Below are positions 1 to 5,175 of a stretch of DNA of 9,601 nucleotides, one piece after another. The notes below the pieces were generated by a model. It was given only the letters and a program-made list of their open reading frames with translations. It did no database searches and was not told the origin of the DNA. Both the position numbers and the translations under genes were made by a program. The DNA comes from Desulfobacterales bacterium (lineage in GTDB: Bacteria > Desulfobacterota > Desulfobacteria > Desulfobacterales > DAOWNP01). The stretch lies in NCBI GenBank assembly GCA_030149595.1, contig JASFBI010000037.1:1-9601 (forward strand), in the 5' to 3' direction. Each line of letters starts with the position of its first letter. The first letter of the stretch is position 1.

Positions 1-1077
1 AACTGTAAAGGTTCTAATAAGGACTGGGGGATTTTCAAAAGTTTTTCAAGTAGTCCCAGTGTTTTTAAAAAACGTGAAAAAACAAAATTCCACTGCTTTT
101 CATGTCCTCTTGGTTGCGGTGGAATATGTAAAGGCTCTGGAAAATTTAAAGAAACCCATAAACCTGAATATGAGACAGTACTTTCCCTTGGAGGTTTGTG
201 TTTAAATAAAGATGTAGATAGTATTTTTTACTTAAATGAATTGTTAAACAGGGCAGGGATGGATACCATCTCAGCAGGAAGTACAGTTGCTTTTGCCATA
301 GAATGTTATGAAAAAAATATTTTAACAAAAGAAGATACTGATGGTATAGAACTTTCATGGGGTAATTCCAAAGCAATAACAGCACTTGTTGAAAAAATGA
401 TTAAGCGGGAGGGGATAGGTGATATTCTTGCAGACGGGGTAAAACCTGCTGCTGCTAAAATAAAAAAAGGTTCAGAAAAATTATGTTTTCATGCGGGAGG
501 CCAGGAGCTTCCCATGCATGATTCAAGAAATGATGCTGGCTATGCCATTCACTACTGTGTTGAACCTTCACCTGGAAAACATACGGCTGGTTCCCGCCTG
601 TATTATGAAATGTATCAACTATGGAAGGTTGTCTCCAATATTCCCAAAATTCCAGTTATTACACTTAAAAAAAACAAATTTCTTGCAGATGATCTGCAGG
701 CTGAGATAGCTGCTGCAAACAGTAAATTTACAAATGTTATAAACGGTGCAGGAGTATGTATGTTCGGTGCTTTTTTAGGAGCAAAACGGATACGCATTTT
801 TAACTGGTTAAATGCAGCAACAGGCTGGAACTATACACCAGATGAATATATGAATAAAGGAAAAAGAATTCAAACATTAAAGCAGGCTTTTAATATAAAG
901 CATGGTATAGAACCGAGAGACTTTAAAATAGGCAACAGGGTTCTTGGTAATCCTGCCCAGATAAAAGGGGCAAACAAAAATATAACTATAGATATTAAAA
1001 AAATGATGTCCGATTACTGGGAAAAATTTGGATGGGATCCCTTAACAGGAAAACCTTTACTAAAAAAAGATGAATAG
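1..1077 (+). CDS. AOR-family tungsten oxidoreductase, C-terminal part (5' end outside window; BamB-like candidate)
   Basis: The reading frame is open from base 1, so the gene starts upstream and about 358 C-terminal codons are seen; family members are usually 600-650 aa. It belongs to the aldehyde:ferredoxin oxidoreductase family, which uses a tungsten bis-pterin and one [4Fe-4S] cluster to transfer electrons to or from ferredoxin. The sequence shows C-x2-C-x3-C at window codons 32, 35 and 39, the family PEYET stretch at codons 55-59, an AGMDTIS segment, an ELPMHDSR segment, and the likely fourth cluster ligand in NGAGVC (codon 253). The usual D-x-x-G-L-C here has Asn for Asp and Val for Leu. 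A polyferredoxin gene follows after a short gap, and an enoyl-CoA hydratase-like gene lies further on, the company kept by BamB of class II benzoyl-CoA reductase. AOR family membership is firm; the BamB assignment is only a candidate, since other AOR paralogues also pair with ferredoxins. A TTG at 196 is internal and not the start. Confidence 0.85.
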   Translation, partial: NCKGSNKDWGIFKSFSSSPSVFKKREKTKFHCFSCPLGCGGICKGSGKFKETHKPEYETVLSLGGLCLNKDVDSIFYLNELLNRAGMDTISAGSTVAFAIECYEKNILTKEDTDGIELSWGNSKAITALVEKMIKREGIGDILADGVKPAAAKIKKGSEKLCFHAGGQELPMHDSRNDAGYAIHYCVEPSPGKHTAGSRLYYEMYQLWKVVSNIPKIPVITLKKNKFLADDLQAEIAAANSKFTNVINGAGVCMFGAFLGAKRIRIFNWLNAATGWNYTPDEYMNKGKRIQTLKQAFNIKHGIEPRDFKIGNRVLGNPAQIKGANKNITIDIKKMMSDYWEKFGWDPLTGKPLLKKDE

Positions 1078-1094
1078 AAAACCAATTTATGCTT

Positions 1095-1099
1095 GGAGA
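1095..1099 (+). promoter_or_regulatory. Ribosome binding site that sets the polyferredoxin start
   Basis: GGAGA lies 7 nt before the ATG at 1107. The earlier in-frame ATG at 1089 has no Shine-Dalgarno sequence in front of it, and starting there would place this motif inside the gene. This favours 1107 as the start. Confidence 0.7.
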
Positions 1100-1106
1100 A
1101 ATCACA

Positions 1107-1520
1107 ATGGCCTATTATATAACAAAGCTGTGTAAGGGATGTGGAGTTTGTTTGAAAATTTGTCCTTCCAATGCTGTTTCCGGAGAAAAAAGAAGTCTTC
1201 ATACAATAGATGACAATCTCTGCATAGAGTGCGGAGCATGCGGTAGAATATGTCCTTATAACTCCATTGAAAATTCATTTGGCAGAATATGTAAAAGGAT
1301 ATCAAAAAAATTATGGGAAAAACCTGTAATTAACCTAAAAAAATGTGTTGCCTGTGTTATATGTATTGATGTGTGTCCCACAGGTTCTCTTGAACTTGAT
1401 TATCAAAAAAACATAAAAGAGTCAAAAATACCTGTGCTTTCTGATGAAAAAAAATGTATTGGATGCGGTTTTTGTGCTTATGAATGTCCTGTGGAAGCAA
1501 TAACTATGGAAATAATTTAA
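1107..1520 (+). CDS. Polyferredoxin with four [4Fe-4S] motifs (BamC-like electron-transfer subunit)
   Basis: A 137-aa cytoplasmic iron-sulfur protein that almost consists of cluster motifs. Four C-x2-C-x2-C-x3-C-P motifs are complete: Cys9/12/15/19, 39/42/45/49, 80/83/86/90 and 117/120/123/127, with one extra Cys at 62. Each would bind a [4Fe-4S] cluster, so the protein can carry electrons over a distance. It has no signal peptide or membrane segment. The AOR-family gene ends 29 nt upstream and the two are probably co-transcribed, so the natural role is electron carrier for that oxidoreductase, as BamC is for BamB; HydN/CooF-type ferredoxins are alternatives. The start was moved from ATG 1089 to ATG 1107 because a GGAGA site sits just before the latter. 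The cluster assignment is direct from the sequence; the partner is inferred from adjacency. Confidence 0.85.
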   Translation: MAYYITKLCKGCGVCLKICPSNAVSGEKRSLHTIDDNLCIECGACGRICPYNSIENSFGRICKRISKKLWEKPVINLKKCVACVICIDVCPTGSLELDYQKNIKESKIPVLSDEKKCIGCGFCAYECPVEAITMEII

Positions 1521-1549
1521 ATAATGACCATGGTGCAAATCATGAAAGA

Positions 1550-1575
1550 GACGTATCAATTTTACGTCATTTTAA
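1550..1575 (+). terminator. Possible weak terminator after the oxidoreductase/ferredoxin pair
   Basis: GACGTA and TACGTC form a 6-bp stem around a 7-nt loop (1550-1568), followed by A and a run of four T. It is placed 30 nt after the ferredoxin stop, as expected for a terminator, but the stem is short and the T-run brief. Confidence 0.35.
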
Positions 1576-1586
1576 AAATATGGAGT

Positions 1587-1637
1587 ATACCTGTTTATAT
1601 TAACTATCTGTAACAGATAGTTAATATAAACAGGTAT
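1587..1637. repeat. Perfect 24-bp inverted repeat with a 3-nt loop
   Basis: Arm 1587-1610 is the exact reverse complement of arm 1614-1637, with only TAA between them. The arms start ATACCTG and end CAGGTAT. A transcript of either strand would form a 24-bp hairpin without mismatch. It lies between the ferredoxin gene and the enoyl-CoA hydratase-like gene. There is no T-run on either side, so it is not a textbook intrinsic terminator; an RNA-stabilising or processing hairpin, a terminator of less usual type, a protein-binding site or a small mobile-repeat remnant remain possible. I saw no second copy in the window. Confidence 0.9.
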
Positions 1638-1674
1638 TGATTTAATAACTACAAATAACTTACAGGTTAATTTT

Positions 1675-2463
1675 ATGAATTATGAAACATTACTTATAGA
1701 AAACAAAAATGGTGTTGATTATTTAACTTTAAATCGTCCGGATGCTTTAAACAGTCTTAATAAAAAAATGGTTGAAGAGCTGCGTAATTATTTTGGAGAA
1801 CTATATTTTAATCAAAAAGTAAGAGTTGTTGTTATAAAAGGATCTGGAAGGGCTTTTTGTGCAGGACTTGACCTGAAAGAAGGTATAGATATAAGTGGAG
1901 TTGTCAAAGGCATGAAAGCCCAGAGAGAAATAAGTGAAATTATAATAAAAATGCGTCGATGTCCCCAGACAATAATAAGTCTGGTTCACGGCGCAGCCTG
2001 TGGCGGAGGTTTTGCAATTGCCCTGGCATCTGATATCCGGATTGCCGGCAAAAGTGCCAAAATGAACGCAGCTTTTATTAAAATAGGTTTATCCGGATGT
2101 GATGTGGGAGTAAGCTATCTGCTTCCACGTTTAATAGGTTTATCTGTAGCTTCAGAACTGATATTAACAGGAAGGTTTATTTATGCTGAGCGTGCTTTAA
2201 AAGTAGGGCTTGTGTCTGATGTGGTAGAAGATAGTGATCTTGAACATGCAGTTTTACCTCTTGTAGAAGATTTACTGGCAACAACACCGTTTGGTCTAAG
2301 GCTGACAAAAGAGTGTCTTAATCTAAGTGTGGATGCCTCCGGTCTTGAAGCGACAATTGCAATGGAAGATAGAAACCAGATGCTTTGTGCACAAAGTTCT
2401 GATTTTGAAGAAGGAATTAATGCTTTTTTTACAAAACAGAAACCAAATTACAAAAACAAGTAA
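1675..2463 (+). CDS. Enoyl-CoA hydratase/isomerase (crotonase) family protein
   Basis: A 262-aa single-domain crotonase-fold protein, the normal family length, acting on acyl-CoA thioesters in the cytoplasm. LTLNRPDALNSL (17-28) is the N-terminal family motif. The two oxyanion-hole segments are GRAFCAGLDLKE (58-69) and HGAACGGGF (105-113), followed by the SDIRIA strand (119-124). By motif alignment the two catalytic glutamates of classical enoyl-CoA hydratase are replaced: Ala114 at the Glu144 site and Phe134 at the Glu164 site (rat numbering). Asp143 in GCDVG falls where dienoyl-CoA isomerase has its catalytic Asp204. Plain crotonyl-CoA hydration is therefore doubtful; isomerase or another crotonase-type chemistry is possible. 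The ATG at 1675 has only a weak upstream AGG. The neighbouring AOR/polyferredoxin pair suggests a place in anaerobic aromatic or fatty acid degradation, but a palindrome-bearing gap separates them, so this is inference. Confidence 0.9.
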   Translation: MNYETLLIENKNGVDYLTLNRPDALNSLNKKMVEELRNYFGELYFNQKVRVVVIKGSGRAFCAGLDLKEGIDISGVVKGMKAQREISEIIIKMRRCPQTIISLVHGAACGGGFAIALASDIRIAGKSAKMNAAFIKIGLSGCDVGVSYLLPRLIGLSVASELILTGRFIYAERALKVGLVSDVVEDSDLEHAVLPLVEDLLATTPFGLRLTKECLNLSVDASGLEATIAMEDRNQMLCAQSSDFEEGINAFFTKQKPNYKNK

Positions 2464-2528
2464 TCATAATATGTTATTTTTAAAAAAAGATAAAAGGTTT
2501 TGGTTTTATAAAAGATGAAAATTTACGC

Positions 2529-3248
2529 ATGAAAATAAATAAAAATAACCTGTCTGTTGTTATTATTACTAAAAATGAAGAGAGATTCATTGGAGACGCT
2601 ATAAAATCATCTCAGTTTGCAAATGAAGTTTTAATTCTTGATAGTGGTTCAACGGATAATACATGTAAAATTGCAGAAAAACTTGGTGCAAAAGTATATA
2701 CTAATGAATGGCTTGGGTTTGGGCTTCAAAAAAATGCAGCTGTAAAGTTAGCTTCCAATGACTGGGTATTTGTACTTGACAGTGATGAACGAATTACTTT
2801 TAAACTCCGGGAAGAAATCATAAAAACCTTAGAAAATCCAAAGGCAGATGGATACTTTACAGGCCGGTTGAATAATTTTTTTGGGAAAAACATTAAAACC
2901 TGTGGACTGTATCCAGACTATTCTGTCAGATTGTTTAATAGATGCAAAGGCTCTTTCAGTAAAGTAAATGTTCACGAAAGTGTACAGCTTCAAAGTAAGC
3001 CTTCATATTTAAAAAACCATATGATACACTTAGCATATGACAGTATTGATGAATTTATTCAAAAGCAAAATAGATACTCTACTTTGAATAGTAAAAAAAA
3101 AAATATATTTAAAGCTGTTTTAAATCCTTACTGGACTTTTTTTAAATTGTTTATAATAAAAAGAGGATTTTTAGATGGATGGCATGGTTTTGTAATTTCA
3201 AAACTTTATGCACAGTACACATTCTGGAAATATATTAAAAATTTATAA
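2529..3248 (+). CDS. Family 2 glycosyltransferase, WaaE/KdtX-like
   Basis: A 239-aa GT-A fold enzyme that would transfer a sugar from a nucleotide-sugar donor, probably on the cytoplasmic face of the inner membrane. LSVVIITKNEE (8-18) is the nucleotide-binding start of the fold; ILDSGSTDNT (36-45) is the second donor-binding stretch; LDSDER (83-88) carries the metal-binding D-x-D; LYPDYSVRLFNR (127-138) and VHE (148-150) match the acceptor side and likely catalytic region of the WaaE/KdtX group, which adds glucose to the lipopolysaccharide inner core. No transmembrane helix is obvious, though the C-terminal 60 residues are rich in aromatics and lysines and could bind membrane. ATG 2529 is the only good start, because the frame is closed at 2481 and has no other start codon between; its ribosome site is poor. 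It follows the crotonase gene by 65 nt and converges on a minus-strand gene. The family is firm; acceptor and sugar are unknown. Confidence 0.9.
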   Translation: MKINKNNLSVVIITKNEERFIGDAIKSSQFANEVLILDSGSTDNTCKIAEKLGAKVYTNEWLGFGLQKNAAVKLASNDWVFVLDSDERITFKLREEIIKTLENPKADGYFTGRLNNFFGKNIKTCGLYPDYSVRLFNRCKGSFSKVNVHESVQLQSKPSYLKNHMIHLAYDSIDEFIQKQNRYSTLNSKKKNIFKAVLNPYWTFFKLFIIKRGFLDGWHGFVISKLYAQYTFWKYIKNL

Positions 3249-3284
3249 GACATTGCTTTTTGATAGTATTTAAAAGGTCTGTTT

Positions 3285-3956
3285 TTATATTTTTGATGCA
3301 AGCCAGATGGTATGGTGTCCGCCTTTTCTTGAATTTCTGGCTCGTACATGTTTGGTTTCCACTTTAAAACCGGAGTTTTTAAGTCTTTTTGTAAAAACCT
3401 CATTGGGAGAGGATGACCATATAGCAAGGATTCCTCCTGATTTTATGGCTTGTCCCGCTGCGATTAGTCCCTGTGTGGTGTAAAGCCAGTCATTATCTTT
3501 TCTGGTCAAACCTTCGGGTCCATTATCCACATCCAGCAAAATAGCATCATAAACCCCGCACTTCCTCCTTATAATATGAGCAATATCTGTTTTAAAAATT
3601 CTTGTTCTTGGGTCAGACAACGGATATCCTGACAAATGCCCAAGGTGTTTCTGATTCCATAAAACTACTGCTGGTACAAGTTCAGCCACATGAATATATC
3701 CTGTTTTTTCCAGACATCTAAGTGCAGCTGAAAGAGTATATCCCATACCAAGTCCGCCAATAAGAATTTTTGGGTTGTCCGCTAAAACCCTTTCTATTGC
3801 CAACGTTGCAAGTGCATCTTCTGAAGCATGGGAACGGCTGTTCATTAGTTCAAATCCATTGGCTCTAATTGAATATTCACCGGCTCGTTTATAGAAGATC
3901 AGCTCTCCACCCATGTCAGGCACATCTGCTCTGTCTATACATTCCCATGGAATCAT
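3285..3956 (-). CDS. Spermidine-synthase-like SAM-binding protein (putative methyltransferase)
   Basis: A 223-aa Rossmann-fold protein of the group often labelled 'spermidine synthase'. ILIGGLGMGYTL (64-75) is the glycine-rich SAM-binding loop, VAELVP (90-95) carries the acidic residue that normally holds the SAM ribose, and AILLDVDNGPEG (138-149) is the motif at the end of strand 4. The protein is shorter than true spermidine synthases (about 280-300 aa), and I do not see their polyamine-site pattern of Asp, Glu and Tyr-His-Glu. It is more likely a methyltransferase or other SAM-dependent enzyme of unknown substrate. No signal peptide or membrane segment is present. A purine-rich AAGGAA lies about 12 nt before the start, a rather long spacing. 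It is followed downstream by the end of the glycosyltransferase on the other strand and lies 80 nt downstream of the amidase gene, with which it may share a transcript. The fold is well supported, the function is not. Confidence 0.75.
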   Translation of the reverse strand: MIPWECIDRADVPDMGGELIFYKRAGEYSIRANGFELMNSRSHASEDALATLAIERVLADNPKILIGGLGMGYTLSAALRCLEKTGYIHVAELVPAVVLWNQKHLGHLSGYPLSDPRTRIFKTDIAHIIRRKCGVYDAILLDVDNGPEGLTRKDNDWLYTTQGLIAAGQAIKSGGILAIWSSSPNEVFTKRLKNSGFKVETKHVRARNSRKGGHHTIWLASKI

Positions 3957-4036
3957 AAAAAATTCATTTCCTTTTTATTTATATTTTTCAAAGTATTTTT
4001 TTGTACCAGATATGTAATAATTATACAGTTCAGAAA

Positions 4037-4777
4037 CTATTTAAAATATTCATCTATTGCAGATACAAGTATATCAGCCAGCTTTATAAGATACTTTTTA
4101 TTACTTAATTCTTTATCTTCACACACAGGATTTGAGAGATTGCCTATTTCCACTAAAATTGCAGGCATATCTGCACCTTTTAGTATAAACAGAGGATATT
4201 GTTTTATTTTACACACCTTTTTTTCACTATTTGTATAGTTTTTTTTTATTAATTCAGCAATTTTTTTACTATGATCTGTATGCCGGTTAGAAATCAAATC
4301 CCATATATCTTCAGGCGTTGTATAAGAATTATATGACAAAGAGTCATTCATATCTAATTGAATATGCTGCCTTCCGGTAATACCATAATAAAGAGTAAAG
4401 TATGAAAAACGATAACTCCCCCCTCCTGTATGTATGCTTATTAAAAGATTACCATCCATCTGATTGGCAAAAGAAGTCCTGTCAACCAAATTTACAAAAT
4501 AGTCATCTGTTCTTGTCAGTATTGTTTTATATTTATCTTTAAGCTTATCATGCAGAATATTGGAAAAAACCAGTGAAACTTTCTTTTCAAACAAACCATA
4601 AATTCCTGTAATACCTTTATCATAACCTCCATGCCCAGGATCTATAATAATAACAGGTTTCTTTTTGTTATATCTGTTATCAGCAGAAATAGCAGCTTCA
4701 ACATACAAAATAAAAGATGCAATAAAAATAAAAAATAAGCTGATCATTACATTTTTTTTTTGTTTCTGTTTATTCAT
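4037..4777 (-). CDS. Exported N-acetylmuramoyl-L-alanine amidase (Amidase_3, zinc-dependent)
   Basis: A 246-aa peptidoglycan amidase that would cleave the bond between N-acetylmuramic acid and L-alanine in the periplasm. A lysine-rich start is followed by a hydrophobic stretch (about 10-29) and a plausible signal-peptidase site after AAISA (28-32). The catalytic domain fills the rest: DPGHGGYDKG (46-55) with zinc ligand His49, Glu64 in GLFEKKVSL, His116 in ISIHTGGG, and catalytic Glu210 in LVEIGNLSN. All four metal and catalytic positions are present. The usual SIHANA is here SIHTGGG, a mild departure. There is no AMIN or peptidoglycan-binding domain, so it is a minimal version compared with AmiA/B/C. 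I chose ATG 4777; a TTG at 4792 would add five residues but has no ribosome site before it, whereas GGTAA sits 8 nt upstream of 4777. It is transcribed away from the tig operon and may be co-transcribed with the SAM-binding gene. Confidence 0.9.
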   Translation of the reverse strand: MNKQKQKKNVMISLFFIFIASFILYVEAAISADNRYNKKKPVIIIDPGHGGYDKGITGIYGLFEKKVSLVFSNILHDKLKDKYKTILTRTDDYFVNLVDRTSFANQMDGNLLISIHTGGGSYRFSYFTLYYGITGRQHIQLDMNDSLSYNSYTTPEDIWDLISNRHTDHSKKIAELIKKNYTNSEKKVCKIKQYPLFILKGADMPAILVEIGNLSNPVCEDKELSNKKYLIKLADILVSAIDEYFK

Positions 4778-4825
4778 AATTTTATTTACCAATTATCTAA
4801 AATCTATATCTTATCTTTATTTTTC

Positions 4826-4854
4826 TTGACACAAATTTGTAATTATTTTACTAA
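4826..4854 (+). promoter_or_regulatory. Promoter-like site with overlapping palindrome
   Basis: TTGACA (4826-4831) is a perfect -35 hexamer, and TACTAA (4849-4854) is a poor -10 at 17-nt spacing. The perfect palindrome ACAAATTTGT (4831-4840) overlaps the -35 and the spacer, where a dimeric repressor could bind. Transcription would start near 4861 and meet the hairpin at 4900 almost at once. The region also lies upstream of the divergent amidase gene. No expression evidence is available from sequence alone. Confidence 0.4.
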
Positions 4855-4860
4855 AACATA

Positions 4861-4943
4861 AAGTAAAAATTAAAGTTATATTAATAATGTACTGTAACTT
4901 TATCTTTGATAAAGTCAAAACTTTATCAAAGATAATTTTTTAT
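4861..4943 (+). ncRNA. Candidate short RNA (about 80 nt) bounded by promoter-like site and terminator
   Basis: The span runs from the start predicted by the TTGACA site to the end of the T-run after the strong hairpin. No + strand gene precedes that hairpin within 1.6 kb, as the two genes on its left are on the minus strand, so something short must be transcribed into it or the hairpin serves another role. It may be a free small RNA or an attenuated leader of the downstream tig operon. The only reading frame inside (ATG 4888, 22 codons) has no ribosome site and runs through the hairpin, so it is unlikely to be translated. I recognise no RNA family. This is an inference from the arrangement of two signals. 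Confidence 0.3.
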
Positions 4944-4945
4944 TT
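4900..4945 (+). terminator. Strong intrinsic terminator-like hairpin without an annotated gene upstream
   Basis: Arms 4900-4914 and 4921-4935 are perfect reverse complements (15 bp) around the 6-nt loop TCAAAA, followed by six T, an A and four more T. In the minus direction the hairpin has no T-run, so it would act on + strand transcription. It is not placed at the end of any recognised gene. Confidence 0.8.
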
Positions 4946-4964
4946 TAATAAATAGTTTTTATAT

Positions 4965-5054
4965 GCTGGACTGTTGGAATTTGGTAGATACTTTGGATTT
5001 AATTGATTATCTTTAGGTAAGAGGGTTAAATTTTGTGTCTCCTCTCCTGCACAA
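4965..5054 (+). pseudogene. Degenerate tRNA-Leu-like sequence (probable tRNA remnant)
   Basis: This 90-nt stretch follows the layout of a long-variable-arm tRNA-Leu. The D-arm region GGAATTTGGTAGATAC (4976-4991) is almost the textbook tRNA-Leu GGAATTGGTAGACAC. GGATTTAA follows, giving a UAA anticodon (5000-5002) if the loop is read in the normal place. TCTT/AAGA (5010-5013 with 5019-5022) forms a 4-bp variable stem. GGGTTAAAT resembles the T-arm. CTCCTGC (5044-5050) pairs at five of seven positions with GCTGGAC (4965-4971), and ACAA stands where discriminator plus CCA would be. Defects are plain: only about two of five anticodon-stem pairs form, base 37 is T, and the T-arm is 21 rather than 17 nt with a weak stem. 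It is most likely a decayed gene, although an unusual working tRNA-like RNA cannot be excluded. It sits just upstream of tig. Confidence 0.6.
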
Positions 5055-5125
5055 CTTTCAATAAAAACTAATCATTATACAAAACTGTCTGCTTTTTTGT
5101 TTTTCTTCAGGCACTTTATTTATTT

Positions 5126-5155
5126 TTAGATTAAGTTTTAAGATTTTTGTATAAA
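5126..5155 (+). promoter_or_regulatory. Possible tig promoter
   Basis: TATAAA (5150-5155), preceded directly by TG, could be a -10, with TTAGAT (5126-5131) as a weak -35 at 18-nt spacing. The start would fall near 5162 and leave a leader of only about 14 nt containing the ribosome site. In such AT-rich DNA this match is weak evidence. Between the tRNA-like remnant and this site (5055-5125) I see nothing else definable. Confidence 0.3.
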
Positions 5156-5175
5156 ATTTTACTGAAAGGGTTGTT

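Noticed and set aside
1524..1613. A 29-codon frame right after the ferredoxin gene that ends in the loop of the long hairpin
   Set aside because: There is no ribosome site, no recognisable motif, and the second half lies in the palindrome arm; a chance frame is the simpler reading.
3240..3292. Possible bidirectional terminator between the convergent glycosyltransferase and SAM-binding genes
   Set aside because: Only AGAC/GTCT (4 bp) pairs across a loop of more than 20 nt; too weak, despite the T-run that follows.
4037..4777. Reading the amidase as a degenerate, inactive enzyme because SIHANA is SIHTGGG
   Set aside because: Both zinc histidines, the zinc glutamate and the catalytic glutamate are all present, so activity is expected.
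4888..4956. A 22-codon frame across the orphan terminator
   Set aside because: No ribosome site, and it runs through the hairpin and T-run, so it is better explained by the RNA structure.
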